Shown: positions 1-9,401, numbered from the stretch's first letter. The stretch is DNA of 64,000 nt from Mariniflexile maritimum (GCF_009746565.1 NZ_WRPN01000014.1:1-64000); one strand, 5' to 3'. Made by a program: numbers and translations. The notes: generated by a model not told the origin, from the letters alone.

Positions 1-64
1 TCCATGCGTAAAAAATTGAAAAATAAATACTAAATTTAACCACAAATGAATCGATTTTGAGCGC

Positions 65-514
65 TTACTTAGCTATGCTCACTTTCATCCGCTGCAAGTG
101 GTTCACTTTGCCCGCCCTATCCACTATAGCGAAGGTGTGAAAATGTTCATATTTGTTACTTGTATAATTAGTAGAACTAGATACATTTTCGACATCAGAG
201 AAAACAAACTCATTAAACCTGTAGTTCAGTGAGCCTGTATATGTCCATTTTTTGTTTTTGTATAATGGAATGTTTGAAATAAAATTTACTTCTCGCTGAC
301 TATCAATTGTACCTTTACTAAAGTTCTCATCAAATAGTTTTGAAGTGAATGCCGTTGGTCCTTGTAGATTGTATTCGAGGTTAAACATTCTTGTTTTAGG
401 AAATTCTCCTTTAATTTTTTTACTAAAGGTAGCTTTTAAAATGGAGTCATTATTTTGAGCCAAAAGTATAGAAGCACTAATTAATGCTATGAATGTGAAT
501 TGAAGTTTTAACAT
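65..514 (-). pseudogene. N-terminal fragment of an outer-membrane protein with a foreign-looking tail
   Basis: The first 18-19 residues are a Sec signal peptide ending in LLAQ. What follows (about residues 25-125) looks like the first strands of a Bacteroidota outer-membrane beta-barrel, possibly DUF6268, with repeated Tyr/Phe/Asn-rich strands. The frame stops after only 149 residues, whereas such barrels usually run to about 280-300. The last 20 residues (around VDRAGKVNHLQRMKVSIAK) are basic and unlike a barrel strand, and the DNA at about 65-135 is more GC-rich than the rest of the gene. I read it as a barrel gene cut by a junction with other DNA, perhaps the end of an insertion sequence. 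It lies 7 bp after the AraC gene, so it is the last gene of that operon. The family assignment is tentative; the truncation is more secure. Confidence 0.5.
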
Positions 515-521
515 ACTATAT

Positions 522-1439
522 TTAATTAAAAGTCGATCTGAAATCTTTGGGTGTTACCTTGGTTTTATTTTTAAATAATTTACTAAACGATTGCGGATGC
601 TCAAAGCCTAGCTGATACGCAATCTCACTTACAGATAAGTTAGTTGTTACTAATGTTTCTTTTGCCTTTTCTATTAATTTGTTGTGAATATGCTGTTGTG
701 TACTTTGTCCTGTGAGTGTTCTCAACATATCACTTAAATAATTGGAAGAAACGTTCATTTTTTCTGCAAAATATTGAACTGTTGGAAGTCCTAATTCTAT
801 ATGTTTATCTTTTTTAAAATAGTCATCAAGCAATTCTTCCATTTTGCTCAATAAGTCATTTCCTGCTTTTTTTCTCGTTAGAAATTGTCTGTTGTAAAAA
901 CGATTACAATAATTCAACAATAATTCAAGATGCGAAACCATTACATCTTGACTAAACTGATCTATTGATGTCTGATATTCTTGCTCTATATTATTAAATA
1001 TTCCTTCGAGCATTTTTTCTTCTTTTTCTGAAAGATGTAGGGCTTCGTTTACTGCATAAGAAAAAAAGCCGTAGTTTTTTATAACTTTTCCTAATGGATA
1101 ATTTAAAATAAAGTCAGCATGAAAAACTAACCAATATCCTAAGACTTTGTATTTATCTTCGCTGCTTACTGATAAAATTTGTTTTGGTGCTGTCATTGCC
1201 AATACACCTTCATCAAAGTCATAGTAGTTCTGTCCGTATTTTAATTTACCACTTACATTTTTTTTCAGGGAAACGCCATAAAAATGAAGCAGAAAATGTA
1301 GTTCTTCTGTTTTTTCAGATGATTCTACATCACCCATATTAATCAAACTGATTAACGGATGAAGTGGTTTAGGTAATCCCATTAAGCGATGCAGCTCTGA
1401 AATGGAATTGATAGCGAAATGATTTACAATTTTTGCCAT
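522..1439 (-). CDS. AraC-family transcriptional regulator
   Basis: A 305-residue protein with a C-terminal AraC/XylS double helix-turn-helix at about residues 217-305. The first helix-turn-helix is around VQYFAEKMNVSSNYLSDML and the second around VSEIAYQLGFEHPQSFSKLF, the usual signature of the family. The N-terminal 200 residues form a cupin-like sensing domain with no recognisable ligand motif. It is transcribed after the SDR and DoxX genes and just before the truncated outer-membrane gene, so it probably regulates this small operon, itself included. Flavobacterial AraC proteins beside SDR genes are common, but the inducer is unknown. Confidence 0.93.
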   Translation of the reverse strand: MAKIVNHFAINSISELHRLMGLPKPLHPLISLINMGDVESSEKTEELHFLLHFYGVSLKKNVSGKLKYGQNYYDFDEGVLAMTAPKQILSVSSEDKYKVLGYWLVFHADFILNYPLGKVIKNYGFFSYAVNEALHLSEKEEKMLEGIFNNIEQEYQTSIDQFSQDVMVSHLELLLNYCNRFYNRQFLTRKKAGNDLLSKMEELLDDYFKKDKHIELGLPTVQYFAEKMNVSSNYLSDMLRTLTGQSTQQHIHNKLIEKAKETLVTTNLSVSEIAYQLGFEHPQSFSKLFKNKTKVTPKDFRSTFN

Positions 1440-1515
1440 TGGTCAAATTAATAACAATCAACAACACTTGTTTTGAACTTACATTGTTGACTTTTAAGGT
1501 TACTATTATAGTAGA

Positions 1516-1884
1516 TTACTTTTTCGCAAATATCCAAGCCCACGCAATAAACAGAAACTGAATAGGTAGTCTTATGATGCTTGCCACAAACTTCTCATTA
1601 CCTGTTTTGTAGTAGCCTATGCCTTCAGGAATGTGAATTGCAAATAAAAATACTATCAACTTTGCAATTATCAACTTTGCAGCAATTGCTCTTGTTTTAA
1701 TTGGTATCAACAGCACTGCTAAAAAAATTTCCACAATGCCACTAATAATGATTAAAGTTTTTTGAGCTGGCAACCAAGAAGGCATCATTGCAAAATACTG
1801 CTCAGGTTGTATAAAGTGCATTGACCCCATAAAAAGAAAGAAAGTTACTAACAGGTAGAGTAATACGATTTTTATTGTTTTCAT
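1516..1884 (-). CDS. DoxX-like small integral membrane protein
   Basis: About 122 residues with four predicted membrane segments (about residues 5-22, 42-60, 66-86 and 100-118) and the GSMHFIQPEQY loop typical of the DoxX/DoxX-like superfamily. The Met at 1884 is preferred because the upstream Met at 1896 lies inside the SDR reading frame, while 1884 begins one base after the SDR stop codon. Translational coupling with the SDR gene is therefore likely. DoxX-like proteins are often paired with oxidoreductases and are thought to act with membrane redox partners; the exact role here is unknown. Confidence 0.85.
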   Translation of the reverse strand: MKTIKIVLLYLLVTFFLFMGSMHFIQPEQYFAMMPSWLPAQKTLIIISGIVEIFLAVLLIPIKTRAIAAKLIIAKLIVFLFAIHIPEGIGYYKTGNEKFVASIIRLPIQFLFIAWAWIFAKK

Positions 1885-1885
1885 A

Positions 1886-2809
1886 TTAAAATTCATATGT
1901 AAGGTTCGTTAATTTTTCAGACACTTTCCATAATTTTTTTGCTAAATCTTTGTCATAAGATTTATCACTTGACTTTACCAATTTAGGGTATCCTTTCAAT
2001 TCCATCATTTTGGTTGGTCCAAAATACTCAGAACCTTTTACATTCTCGTCTGTGGCTGCTCGTAAAATGGGCAGTGTTCCAATTTTGACATTTTGGGCAA
2101 GAATATTATTTAATATAACAGACATTAAAAACCCTGAATTTGCTTGTAGGTTTGTTTTTGTATAACCTGGATGTGCCACAGTTACAATAGTATTGATATT
2201 GTTGGTTTTCAAACGTCTGTCTAATTCATAAGCAAAAAGCAAGTTAGCCAATTTGCTTTGGGCATAAGCTTGGTCTCTGTTATATGATTTTTCAAAGTTC
2301 AAATCATCAAAGTGAATATCAGGCTTCATACTTTCTGTTTTATGAACGATGCTGCTTTGAACCGAAACTCTTGAATTTGGTGTGTTTTTAAGTATATCCA
2401 AAAGCAAGCCTGTAAGTAAGAAATGCCCTAAATGATTAGTGCCAAATTGAACTTGAAAATGCTGTTTTGTTACTTCTCTTTTGGGTGGATTCATCACACC
2501 AGTATTATTTACCAAAACATCAAGTTTTGAATACTTGGAATGAAATTCATTTGAAAAATTTCGGATTGAATAAAAGTCAGCCAAGTCCAATTGCATTAAG
2601 TCTAATTTTGCATTTGGATTTTCTTTCTTGATAGCTTCTAAAGCTTCATTCCCTTTCTGCAAGTTTCGAGCGGTCATGATAATGTGAGCCCCTTTTTTAC
2701 TCAACACTTTTGTTGCTTCAAAACCAAGTCCACTGTTTGCACCTGTGATTAAGAATGTTTTTCCTTGCTGCGAAGGAATGTTGTTTGTTGTCCAATTTAC
2801 ATTTTCCAT
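1886..2809 (-). CDS. Short-chain dehydrogenase/reductase (SDR)
   Basis: A 307-residue classical SDR with a Rossmann fold. The nucleotide-binding motif TGANSGLG is at about residues 22-29, NNTG (for the usual NNAG) near 101, the catalytic Ser near 150 and the catalytic YxxxK (YAQSK) near 181. The long form and the ARNLQKG segment after the second strand resemble the retinol-dehydrogenase/WWOX-like group, which tends to use NADP(H). The substrate cannot be read from sequence. It is the first gene of a minus-strand operon with the DoxX-like gene and the AraC regulator, and it looks cytosolic, with no signal peptide. Confidence 0.92.
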   Translation of the reverse strand: MENVNWTTNNIPSQQGKTFLITGANSGLGFEATKVLSKKGAHIIMTARNLQKGNEALEAIKKENPNAKLDLMQLDLADFYSIRNFSNEFHSKYSKLDVLVNNTGVMNPPKREVTKQHFQVQFGTNHLGHFLLTGLLLDILKNTPNSRVSVQSSIVHKTESMKPDIHFDDLNFEKSYNRDQAYAQSKLANLLFAYELDRRLKTNNINTIVTVAHPGYTKTNLQANSGFLMSVILNNILAQNVKIGTLPILRAATDENVKGSEYFGPTKMMELKGYPKLVKSSDKSYDKDLAKKLWKVSEKLTNLTYEF

Positions 2810-3030
2810 ATTATTAAATATTTTTAATTAGAGTGTAAAATTGAGTTGTTTTCAAATTTTATAATTAGCTTAATCAAGGAATATTGTGTTTAAAACACTT
2901 GACTTTAGTTGTAATTAAAATGAATTTTAAAGTTTAATCATCCTAAAAACTAAAAAAAATGAAGGTTTTGTTTAGTTTCAAATAATAGAGAAGGTAACTA
3001 AAGAGCAGTTATATAAATAATAATAAATTG

Positions 3031-3068
3031 AAACTAACGAGCAATATAAAAATACTCCTCGTTAGTTT
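3031..3068 (-). terminator. Terminator of the RND efflux operon
   Basis: A perfect 11-bp inverted repeat, AAACTAACGAG at 3031-3041 and CTCGTTAGTTT at 3058-3068, lies 13 bp past the stop codon of the RND pump gene in the direction of its transcription. The stem is moderately strong and is followed by a short AT-rich stretch on the minus strand, so it probably acts as an intrinsic terminator. Confidence 0.7.
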
Positions 3069-3081
3069 AATTTTGAGCGCC

Positions 3082-6000
3082 TTATTGAATATGTTTTGGA
3101 TTAAATCCGTCTTCACTCAGTTCCTGATGAACATAATCGGCAACCATTTCAGCTTCATAATCTACTTTTTCTTCTTTAGAGAATTTAGAGATTAATTTTT
3201 CCATTGCTTCATATATTGCAGGAACAACAATTAAAGTTAAGAATAACGATGAGATTAATCCACCAATAATTACCCAAGCCAAACCGTTTTTCCATTCAGC
3301 ACCAGCACCAGAAGCCAAAGCAATTGGTAACATACCGAATACCATCGCAATAGTTGTCATCAAGATAGGACGAAGACGAGCGTGATTAGCTTGAATTAAT
3401 GCAGTTCGGATGCTTTCACCAGCTGCTCTACGCTGGTTTGTATAATCCACCAACATAATCGCATTTTTACACACTAGACCAATAAGCATAATAATACCCA
3501 AAATGGTAAAGATGTTCAATGAATTATTAGTTAAAGCCAAGGCTAACAAGGCACCAATAAACGATAAAGGAACGGCGAATAATACCACAAACGGGTGCGC
3601 AAAGCTGTCATATAAACCAACCATAACCAAATACACTAATATAATAGCTGCTAACAATGCAACTCCTAATGTACCAAAACCTTCACTTTGGTTTTCTTGG
3701 TCACCACCCCAAATGTAACTTACACCTACAGGTTTTTCTAATTTATCTAATCGTTCTTGCCATTGTTGTACAATTGTTCCTGATGGTACCCCAATATTTT
3801 GTCCTTGAACCGTAACCGAAGCCGATTTATCTCTACGTTCTAACTGGCTTGGTCCTGAACCTTCGGTAATAGTTGCAAACTGACTTAATTTAATTTGTTG
3901 ACCAGCATTGTTTACAAAGATTAAGTTACTTACATCATTAATATTTTTTCTGTCGAATTCGTTATACTTAATGTTAATATCATATTCATATTCTCCAGCT
4001 CTAAATTTACCATCAGTATTTCCACTATAAGCCGTTTGCATAGTCATACCAACAGTTTGAAGTGTTAATCCTAAAGAAGACATTTTATCTCTATCAACTT
4101 GAACATTAATTTCTGGATTACCATCTTCAACAGTTAATTTAATTTCATTTGTACCTGGAATTTGACGTAATTCAGCTTCAGCCATTTTTGCAAACTTCAT
4201 TGCACTTTCTACATTTGGACCTAAAACCACTAACGCCAATGAAGCGTTTTCAGCAGTACCAATAATACCTACTGGAACGGTTTTTACTTTAGCTCCAATT
4301 AATATTTTTTGAAGTTCACGTTTTACTTTTGCAGCATACACTTTGGCTTCATCTTCACGTTCGCTTTTATCTACCATCTTCACATCAATCTCTGCTTTGT
4401 AGGCTGTAGCTTGTGATGCTCCCATACCTTCGCTGGTTTGACCTACGGTTGTAAATTGTGTTAAAACATCTTTTTGATTTTTTAAGAAAGCTTCCGCTTT
4501 TTGAGTCATCAAGTTGGTTTGTTCTAATGAGGCCTCTTTTGGCATTTCAATTTGAACTAAAAACTCACCACTATCAGAAGAAGCGAAGAATTCACCACCA
4601 ATAAATCCTGCAGGAATTAAAGCAATTGAAGCAAAAAAGATAAATGAAACAATAGCTAAAGTAGTTTTATAATGATCTAAACACCAAGTTAATAAACCTG
4701 AAATCCAGTTAGTAAAACGAGTTAAATAGTTTTCAAATCCAAGGATGATTCTTCCGAAAAGATTTTTTCCTTCAATTTTTTCCAATTTTCCAAAACGAGA
4801 TGACAACCAAGGAATAATTGTAAACGAAGCCAATAATGATAATAGAGTTGAAATTACAACCGTCATACAGAATTGGGTAATAATGTTAGAAACCAAACCA
4901 GTACTCATAGCAATAGGCAAGAATACTACTACGATTACCAATGTAATTGAAGTTACTGTTCCACCAATTTCGGCTGTTCCGTCATATGCGGCACGAATAC
5001 GGCTTTTACCCATTTCCATATGCCTGTATATATTTTCGAGTACAACAATGGCGTCATCCACCAAAATACCTACAACCAACGAAAGTCCTAATAAACTCAT
5101 TAAGTTTAAGGTATAACCTAAAAGTGAAATTCCAATAAAAGTTGCAATTAACGAAGCTGGAATCGATACCATTACGATTAATGAGTTTCTAATACTATGT
5201 AAGAAGAAAAGCATTACTAATGCCACCAAAATAACCGCAATTAATAAATCGTGAATTACTGAATCGGCAGCTTCAAGTGTAAAAATAGTACTGTCTTTGG
5301 CAACGGCTAATTTTAAATCGTTTACTTTATATTCGGTTTCAAGTTGATTAATAGTACTCATTACTTTTTCACTTACCGCAACAGCATTTGCATCAGACTG
5401 TTTGATAATTTGCAAGATGATAGCACTTTTTTGGTCAACACGAGCAATTTTCTCAGCTAGTTTTTGAGTGTCTTGAACATCGGCTATATCTTTTAAACGA
5501 ATTTGAATTCCGCTTTGTGATGACACTACCAAATTTCTTAATTCGTCTACATTTTTATATTTTCCAGCTAAACGGATTAATATTTTTTGATCGCGGGTTT
5601 GAATATTTCCAGTAGGGAAATCTAAGTTTGATGCTAAAATCATTTGCTGAACTTGTGGAACAGATAACCCGTAACCCTGCATTTTAGTTGCATCAAGATT
5701 TACTTGAATTTCTCGTTCTTGACCGCCAATGATATTTACTTGCGCAACGCCTTCAACACGTGATAAAACTGGCGATATTTTTTTGTCAATTAAATCGTAA
5801 AAAGCAGCTTCGTCCATTTTTCCATTTGCTCCCAATGTCATAATAGGCATATCGCTTAATGAGAATTTTGTCAGTGCAGGTGGATCAGCGTCATCAGGTA
5901 AATCACCTAAAATAGCGTTGATTTTTCGTTGCGCATCGTTCATTGAAATATCAACATCAGCATTAGATGTTAACGTAATTGAAACGATTGACAAACTTTC

Positions 6001-6255
6001 GTATGATTTCGAATCAATTTTTTTGATGTTTTCCAAAGATGCAATCGCATCTTCCACTTTTTTGGTAACCGTATTTTCAATTTCACTTGGCGAAGCACCA
6101 GGATATACGGTAGAAACCGTAATTACGTTGGTTTCAAATTTAGGAATCAATTCGTAACCTAAATTGCTATAACTGAATAGTCCACCAAGTGTTAGAATTG
6201 TAAACAATACAATTACTAACGACGGACGTTTGATCGATATTTCTGCTAATTTCAT
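3082..6255 (-). CDS. RND-family efflux pump, inner-membrane permease (HAE1 / AcrB type)
   Basis: A full-length 1,057-residue RND transporter. It opens with the family-typical MKLAEISIKRPSLVIVLFTI, has two large periplasmic loops after TM1 and TM7, and twelve predicted TM segments. TM4 contains GILVDDAIVVLENIYRH, the Asp pair of the proton relay seen in HAE1 drug pumps. The tandem PGASPSEIE pore segment is present near residue 52. Heavy-metal CusA-type Met clusters are not evident, so a drug or hydrophobic-compound exporter is more likely than a metal pump. It is the last gene of the tetR / outer-membrane factor / adaptor / pump operon and is followed by a terminator. Confidence 0.96.
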   Translation of the reverse strand: MKLAEISIKRPSLVIVLFTILTLGGLFSYSNLGYELIPKFETNVITVSTVYPGASPSEIENTVTKKVEDAIASLENIKKIDSKSYESLSIVSITLTSNADVDISMNDAQRKINAILGDLPDDADPPALTKFSLSDMPIMTLGANGKMDEAAFYDLIDKKISPVLSRVEGVAQVNIIGGQEREIQVNLDATKMQGYGLSVPQVQQMILASNLDFPTGNIQTRDQKILIRLAGKYKNVDELRNLVVSSQSGIQIRLKDIADVQDTQKLAEKIARVDQKSAIILQIIKQSDANAVAVSEKVMSTINQLETEYKVNDLKLAVAKDSTIFTLEAADSVIHDLLIAVILVALVMLFFLHSIRNSLIVMVSIPASLIATFIGISLLGYTLNLMSLLGLSLVVGILVDDAIVVLENIYRHMEMGKSRIRAAYDGTAEIGGTVTSITLVIVVVFLPIAMSTGLVSNIITQFCMTVVISTLLSLLASFTIIPWLSSRFGKLEKIEGKNLFGRIILGFENYLTRFTNWISGLLTWCLDHYKTTLAIVSFIFFASIALIPAGFIGGEFFASSDSGEFLVQIEMPKEASLEQTNLMTQKAEAFLKNQKDVLTQFTTVGQTSEGMGASQATAYKAEIDVKMVDKSEREDEAKVYAAKVKRELQKILIGAKVKTVPVGIIGTAENASLALVVLGPNVESAMKFAKMAEAELRQIPGTNEIKLTVEDGNPEINVQVDRDKMSSLGLTLQTVGMTMQTAYSGNTDGKFRAGEYEYDINIKYNEFDRKNINDVSNLIFVNNAGQQIKLSQFATITEGSGPSQLERRDKSASVTVQGQNIGVPSGTIVQQWQERLDKLEKPVGVSYIWGGDQENQSEGFGTLGVALLAAIILVYLVMVGLYDSFAHPFVVLFAVPLSFIGALLALALTNNSLNIFTILGIIMLIGLVCKNAIMLVDYTNQRRAAGESIRTALIQANHARLRPILMTTIAMVFGMLPIALASGAGAEWKNGLAWVIIGGLISSLFLTLIVVPAIYEAMEKLISKFSKEEKVDYEAEMVADYVHQELSEDGFNPKHIQ

Positions 6256-6259
6256 TTTT

Positions 6260-6335
6260 TTTATTTGCTTTAGGCTTTAAGCTTTAGGCTTTAAGCGGTT
6301 TCTTTATGACTTTAAGACTTTCGGCTTTAAGACTT
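6260..6335. repeat. Degenerate CTTTAAG/CTTTAGG tandem repeat between adaptor and pump genes
   Basis: The 78-bp gap between the adaptor and pump genes is built of imperfect copies of a 7-mer (CTTTAGG, CTTTAAG, CTTTAAGACTT). It is low-complexity sequence with the potential to fold weakly. It may act as an untranslated spacer affecting relative expression of pump and adaptor, but nothing shows this directly. Confidence 0.6.
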
Positions 6336-7401
6336 ATTTAATAACTTCAACATTGCTTCCATCTTGTAAGTTGATTTGTCCGGTTATAATTACAATTTCT
6401 CCGTTAGATAATCCGTCTAAGATTTCTACTTTGTCTCCTAAAATTCTACCTGCTGTTACTTTTTTAAGTTTTGCTGTTCCGTTTTCAACTACAAAAATTT
6501 CGTTGCTGCTAACACTTCCAACAAATGCATTTCTTGGTACAATTTTCAACATTTGTTTTTGTTGGTTTGAAGCAAATTTTGCTGTTCCATACATACCCGC
6601 TTTTAAGTCGTTTGAAGTATTGTTTGTGATTTCAATTTCAACTGGGAAGTTTAAACTTGCATCTGCTTTTGGAGCAATAAAAGTAATTTTTCCAGAAAAT
6701 TCTTTATCAGGAATCACATTTGAACCTACTTTAATTACGCTTCCTACTTTTAAACTTGCAACTTGATTTTCATTAACCGTTACGTTTAATTTTAATTTAG
6801 AAACATTTACAATTTCGAATAAATCGGTAGATGGCATTCCTGTCAATATCGAACCTGGTTCAATGAATCTTTTGTTGATAAAACCACTGATTGGTGCTTT
6901 AATTTTAGTGTCGTCAACATTAATGTTTGCTTGAGTTAAATTTGCTTTTGCATTTACCATTGCTAATCTTGCTTGGTCTAATTGTTGTTTGGTTACACCA
7001 CCAGTTTTAAAAGCATTTTCAAATCTAGTATAATCTGCAACAGCATTTTGATATACTGCATTTGCGTTTTGTGCATTTACATTTATTACATCACTTCTTA
7101 CAATAGCAAGCGTTTGTCCTACAGTTACATAATCACCTTCTTTAACCAAAACTTGGGTTACTTTTCCAGATTTTTCAGCTTTGAAGATTAATTCTTGAAT
7201 AGGTTCAAAGTTTCCGTTTGATACGAAATCTAATGAAACTTCCTCTGTTTTTACAGTATCAATTTTTACAGAAACTGACACGTTTTTTTCGGCAACAATT
7301 GCTATTTTTGCTTCGTTCTCTGCTTTGTTTTTAGTTAATATAAATCCAATTAAACCTAATGAAGCTAAAATGATTACTATGGTTATTATTGTCTTTTTCA
7401 T
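6334..7401 (-). CDS. RND efflux periplasmic adaptor subunit (membrane fusion protein)
   Basis: A 355-residue membrane-fusion protein. It has an N-terminal membrane anchor (residues 5-23), a lipoyl/barrel-sandwich half around SGKVTQVLVKEGDYVTVGQ (near 83-101), an alpha-helical hairpin (about 105-155), the second lipoyl half (KAPISGFINKRFIEPGSIL, near 168-186), a beta-barrel and a membrane-proximal domain ending in LSNGEIVIITGQINLQDGS. It links the inner-membrane pump to the outer-membrane channel. It starts 5 bp after the outer-membrane factor gene and precedes the pump gene, in the tetR operon. Confidence 0.95.
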   Translation of the reverse strand: MKKTIITIVIILASLGLIGFILTKNKAENEAKIAIVAEKNVSVSVKIDTVKTEEVSLDFVSNGNFEPIQELIFKAEKSGKVTQVLVKEGDYVTVGQTLAIVRSDVINVNAQNANAVYQNAVADYTRFENAFKTGGVTKQQLDQARLAMVNAKANLTQANINVDDTKIKAPISGFINKRFIEPGSILTGMPSTDLFEIVNVSKLKLNVTVNENQVASLKVGSVIKVGSNVIPDKEFSGKITFIAPKADASLNFPVEIEITNNTSNDLKAGMYGTAKFASNQQKQMLKIVPRNAFVGSVSSNEIFVVENGTAKLKKVTAGRILGDKVEILDGLSNGEIVIITGQINLQDGSNVEVIK

Positions 7402-7406
7402 TTTAA

Positions 7407-8747
7407 TTATTTATTGGTTAGTGTTTTAAGTTCGCCTTTTGATTTTATGAATTGAATTTCTGCTAATTTGTATTCTAAAATAGCATTAGTATAATTGTTT
7501 TGTGCTTCAACCATTGCGTTTTCAGCATCTAATAAATCGGTTAATGCAGCTAAACCTTGCGTGTAATTGTTATTGGTATTATCAAAAACTTCTTGAGCAA
7601 GTTGAGCGTTTTCTTTTTGATTGTCGATGGTTATCAAACTGTTTTCAAGTTGTTTTTTTGCATTATCAAAAGCTAAATCCAGTGCTAATTTTGTGTCATC
7701 AAGGTCAACTTTTAAAGAACTTAAAGAGTTGTTAGCTTGTCTTACTTTTGCTCTTGTTCCAAATCCAGTAAATAGTGGAACTCTTAAACTCAATCCAATA
7801 GAAGCAAAATCTGACCAATAAACGCCATCTAATGGTTTTGCAAATAATGGCATTTCTGGACCTTGACCGATATAGTTGTAACTTCCGCTTAATGAAAGTG
7901 TCGGATAATAGGCTGCCTGAACTGCCTTTTTTTGGTACGTTAGTAATTGTTCTTGTTTTTTTAGTAACAAATATTCGGTTCTCCCCGTAACATCAGCTAT
8001 TGATGATAAATCTTGTGGTGTAACTTCGAAAGCAGTATTAGGAATGATGATTTTGTTTTCCATTGGCATTCCCATATAAAATTTTAAAGCATTTTCTTGA
8101 AGCGAAATCGCATTTAAAATTTGTTGACGTTGTGAATTGATATTATTTACACGAACCGTAATTCTATCAAAATCAATTTTTTTAGCCAAACCATTATCAT
8201 ATTGACCTTTGATGATGTCTTTTACTTTGTTTGTATTTTTTAAGTTATTATCAATCACAATAAGTTTTTGTTGCTGCACATACACTTGATAATACGCATT
8301 TGCAACACGTTCAATAACTTGTTCTTCGGTTAATTGGGCATTTACTTGATAAAATTCTCTAGTAGATTTCGCTGCTTTCAAACCTGTAAAAACAGATTGA
8401 TCAAATAAAGTTTGGGAAAGTGAAACGCCTGCAATTGAGTTCCATTCTTGTCCAAGTGGTGCTAAAATAGTAGTTCCTGGTGCTCCAAAAAAATCGCCAG
8501 GTAAAGCATTTAATTGAAGAATAGGATTGTATGTCATGCTTCCATTAGCCGAAATTTGCGGTAAAGCTCTTGAACGAACTTCTTGAATTTTATACTCGCT
8601 ATTTTCTACTTCTAATTTTGCTTTCTTAGCTTCTGCTTTGTTTTCAAGGGCAAAAGTGATAGCATCTTTTAATGTTAGTGGTGCCACTTCTTGCGCACTT
8701 ACCGACAGTGTAAAAGTTAATAATGTTATGAGGATTGTCTTCTTCAT
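7407..8747 (-). CDS. TolC-like outer-membrane efflux protein
   Basis: A 446-residue outer-membrane factor with a cleavable signal peptide (about residues 1-18, ending SVSAQ). It has two repeated outer-membrane-efflux domains of long amphipathic helices, with the typical repeats LTLKDAITFALENKAEAK near the N-terminus and NYTQGLAALTDLLDAENAMVEAQ near residue 395. It forms the exit duct of the tripartite pump. It lies 3 bp after the TetR gene and 5 bp before the adaptor gene, in the same transcript. Confidence 0.95.
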   Translation of the reverse strand: MKKTILITLLTFTLSVSAQEVAPLTLKDAITFALENKAEAKKAKLEVENSEYKIQEVRSRALPQISANGSMTYNPILQLNALPGDFFGAPGTTILAPLGQEWNSIAGVSLSQTLFDQSVFTGLKAAKSTREFYQVNAQLTEEQVIERVANAYYQVYVQQQKLIVIDNNLKNTNKVKDIIKGQYDNGLAKKIDFDRITVRVNNINSQRQQILNAISLQENALKFYMGMPMENKIIIPNTAFEVTPQDLSSIADVTGRTEYLLLKKQEQLLTYQKKAVQAAYYPTLSLSGSYNYIGQGPEMPLFAKPLDGVYWSDFASIGLSLRVPLFTGFGTRAKVRQANNSLSSLKVDLDDTKLALDLAFDNAKKQLENSLITIDNQKENAQLAQEVFDNTNNNYTQGLAALTDLLDAENAMVEAQNNYTNAILEYKLAEIQFIKSKGELKTLTNK

Positions 8748-8750
8748 TGT

Positions 8751-9347
8751 TTATATAATTGGGTTTTTAAGGTGTTTTTCTAATTCAATAATTCCAGCTA
8801 ATGTTGCCATAGCTCTAATGTGATATTCTAATGCTTTATGCTCTAGAATATGAGAGTCTTTTTCTAGTATGATGGTTTCATTTATATTAAAAATTAAAAT
8901 CTGATAAAATTTCACATAGTCATCAATAGCTACATCCTCTCTATATAAGCCTTCTTTGATTCCTTTAATGATGTTTTTTCGAAAACAAACTGATAAAATA
9001 TCAATTTGTACTATGTTTACTTTTTCATAGATATCAGGATAATGTTTTTTGAGTTGATAAAGTAGTGAGGTATCCGCTCCTTTAAACATTTCTCTGAACA
9101 TTCTTTTCATTTCAAAATTATCTTCTATAGCATTAAAACCTTGTTCATCAATTATAGCTATAATTTCTTGTACTTCTTTATGAGCCAGTTCTATAGTGTT
9201 TTCTATCAGATCATCTTTGTTACTAAAATATTTATAAATAGTTTTTTTAGATATTCCCATTTCACTTGCAATATCATCCATTGTTACACTTTTGAAACCT
9301 AACTTCAAAAACATATCTTTTGATTTACTTATAATTTGTTCTTTCAT
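8751..9347 (-). CDS. TetR-family repressor of the efflux operon
   Basis: A regulator of 198 residues from the preferred Met at 9347 (MKEQIISKSKDMFLKLGFKS). An in-frame Met at 9404 adds 19 unlike residues and would start upstream of the promoter box, so I reject it. The TetR_N helix-turn-helix lies at about residues 8-52, with VTMDDIASEMGISKKTIYKYF as the recognition unit. The C-terminal ligand domain is helical and unassigned. It is the first gene of the efflux operon, and a palindromic operator candidate sits in its own promoter, so autoregulated repression relieved by a pump substrate is the likely logic. Confidence 0.92.
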   Translation of the reverse strand: MKEQIISKSKDMFLKLGFKSVTMDDIASEMGISKKTIYKYFSNKDDLIENTIELAHKEVQEIIAIIDEQGFNAIEDNFEMKRMFREMFKGADTSLLYQLKKHYPDIYEKVNIVQIDILSVCFRKNIIKGIKEGLYREDVAIDDYVKFYQILIFNINETIILEKDSHILEHKALEYHIRAMATLAGIIELEKHLKNPII

Positions 9348-9363
9348 CCGTATTATTTTTTGA

Positions 9364-9401
9364 CAAATATAGACAAGAAACTCTGAAACTAAAATAGTTT
9401 C
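9364..9401 (-). promoter_or_regulatory. Promoter and TetR-type operator of the efflux operon
   Basis: On the minus strand, TATATTTG (9371 to 9364) matches the Bacteroidota -7 box TAnnTTTG, about 17 bp upstream of the chosen tetR start. Just upstream is a perfect 7-3-7 palindrome, GAAACTA AAA TAGTTTC at 9385-9401, with a further half-site GAAACT at 9377-9382. The palindrome covers the spacer and -33 region, where a bound TetR dimer would block RNA polymerase. The assignment is inferred from position and symmetry. Confidence 0.6.

Noticed and set aside
3082-6255. Metal-efflux CusA assignment for the RND pump
   Set aside because: No Met-rich metal pathway is visible, and the TetR/TolC context fits drug or hydrophobic-compound pumps.
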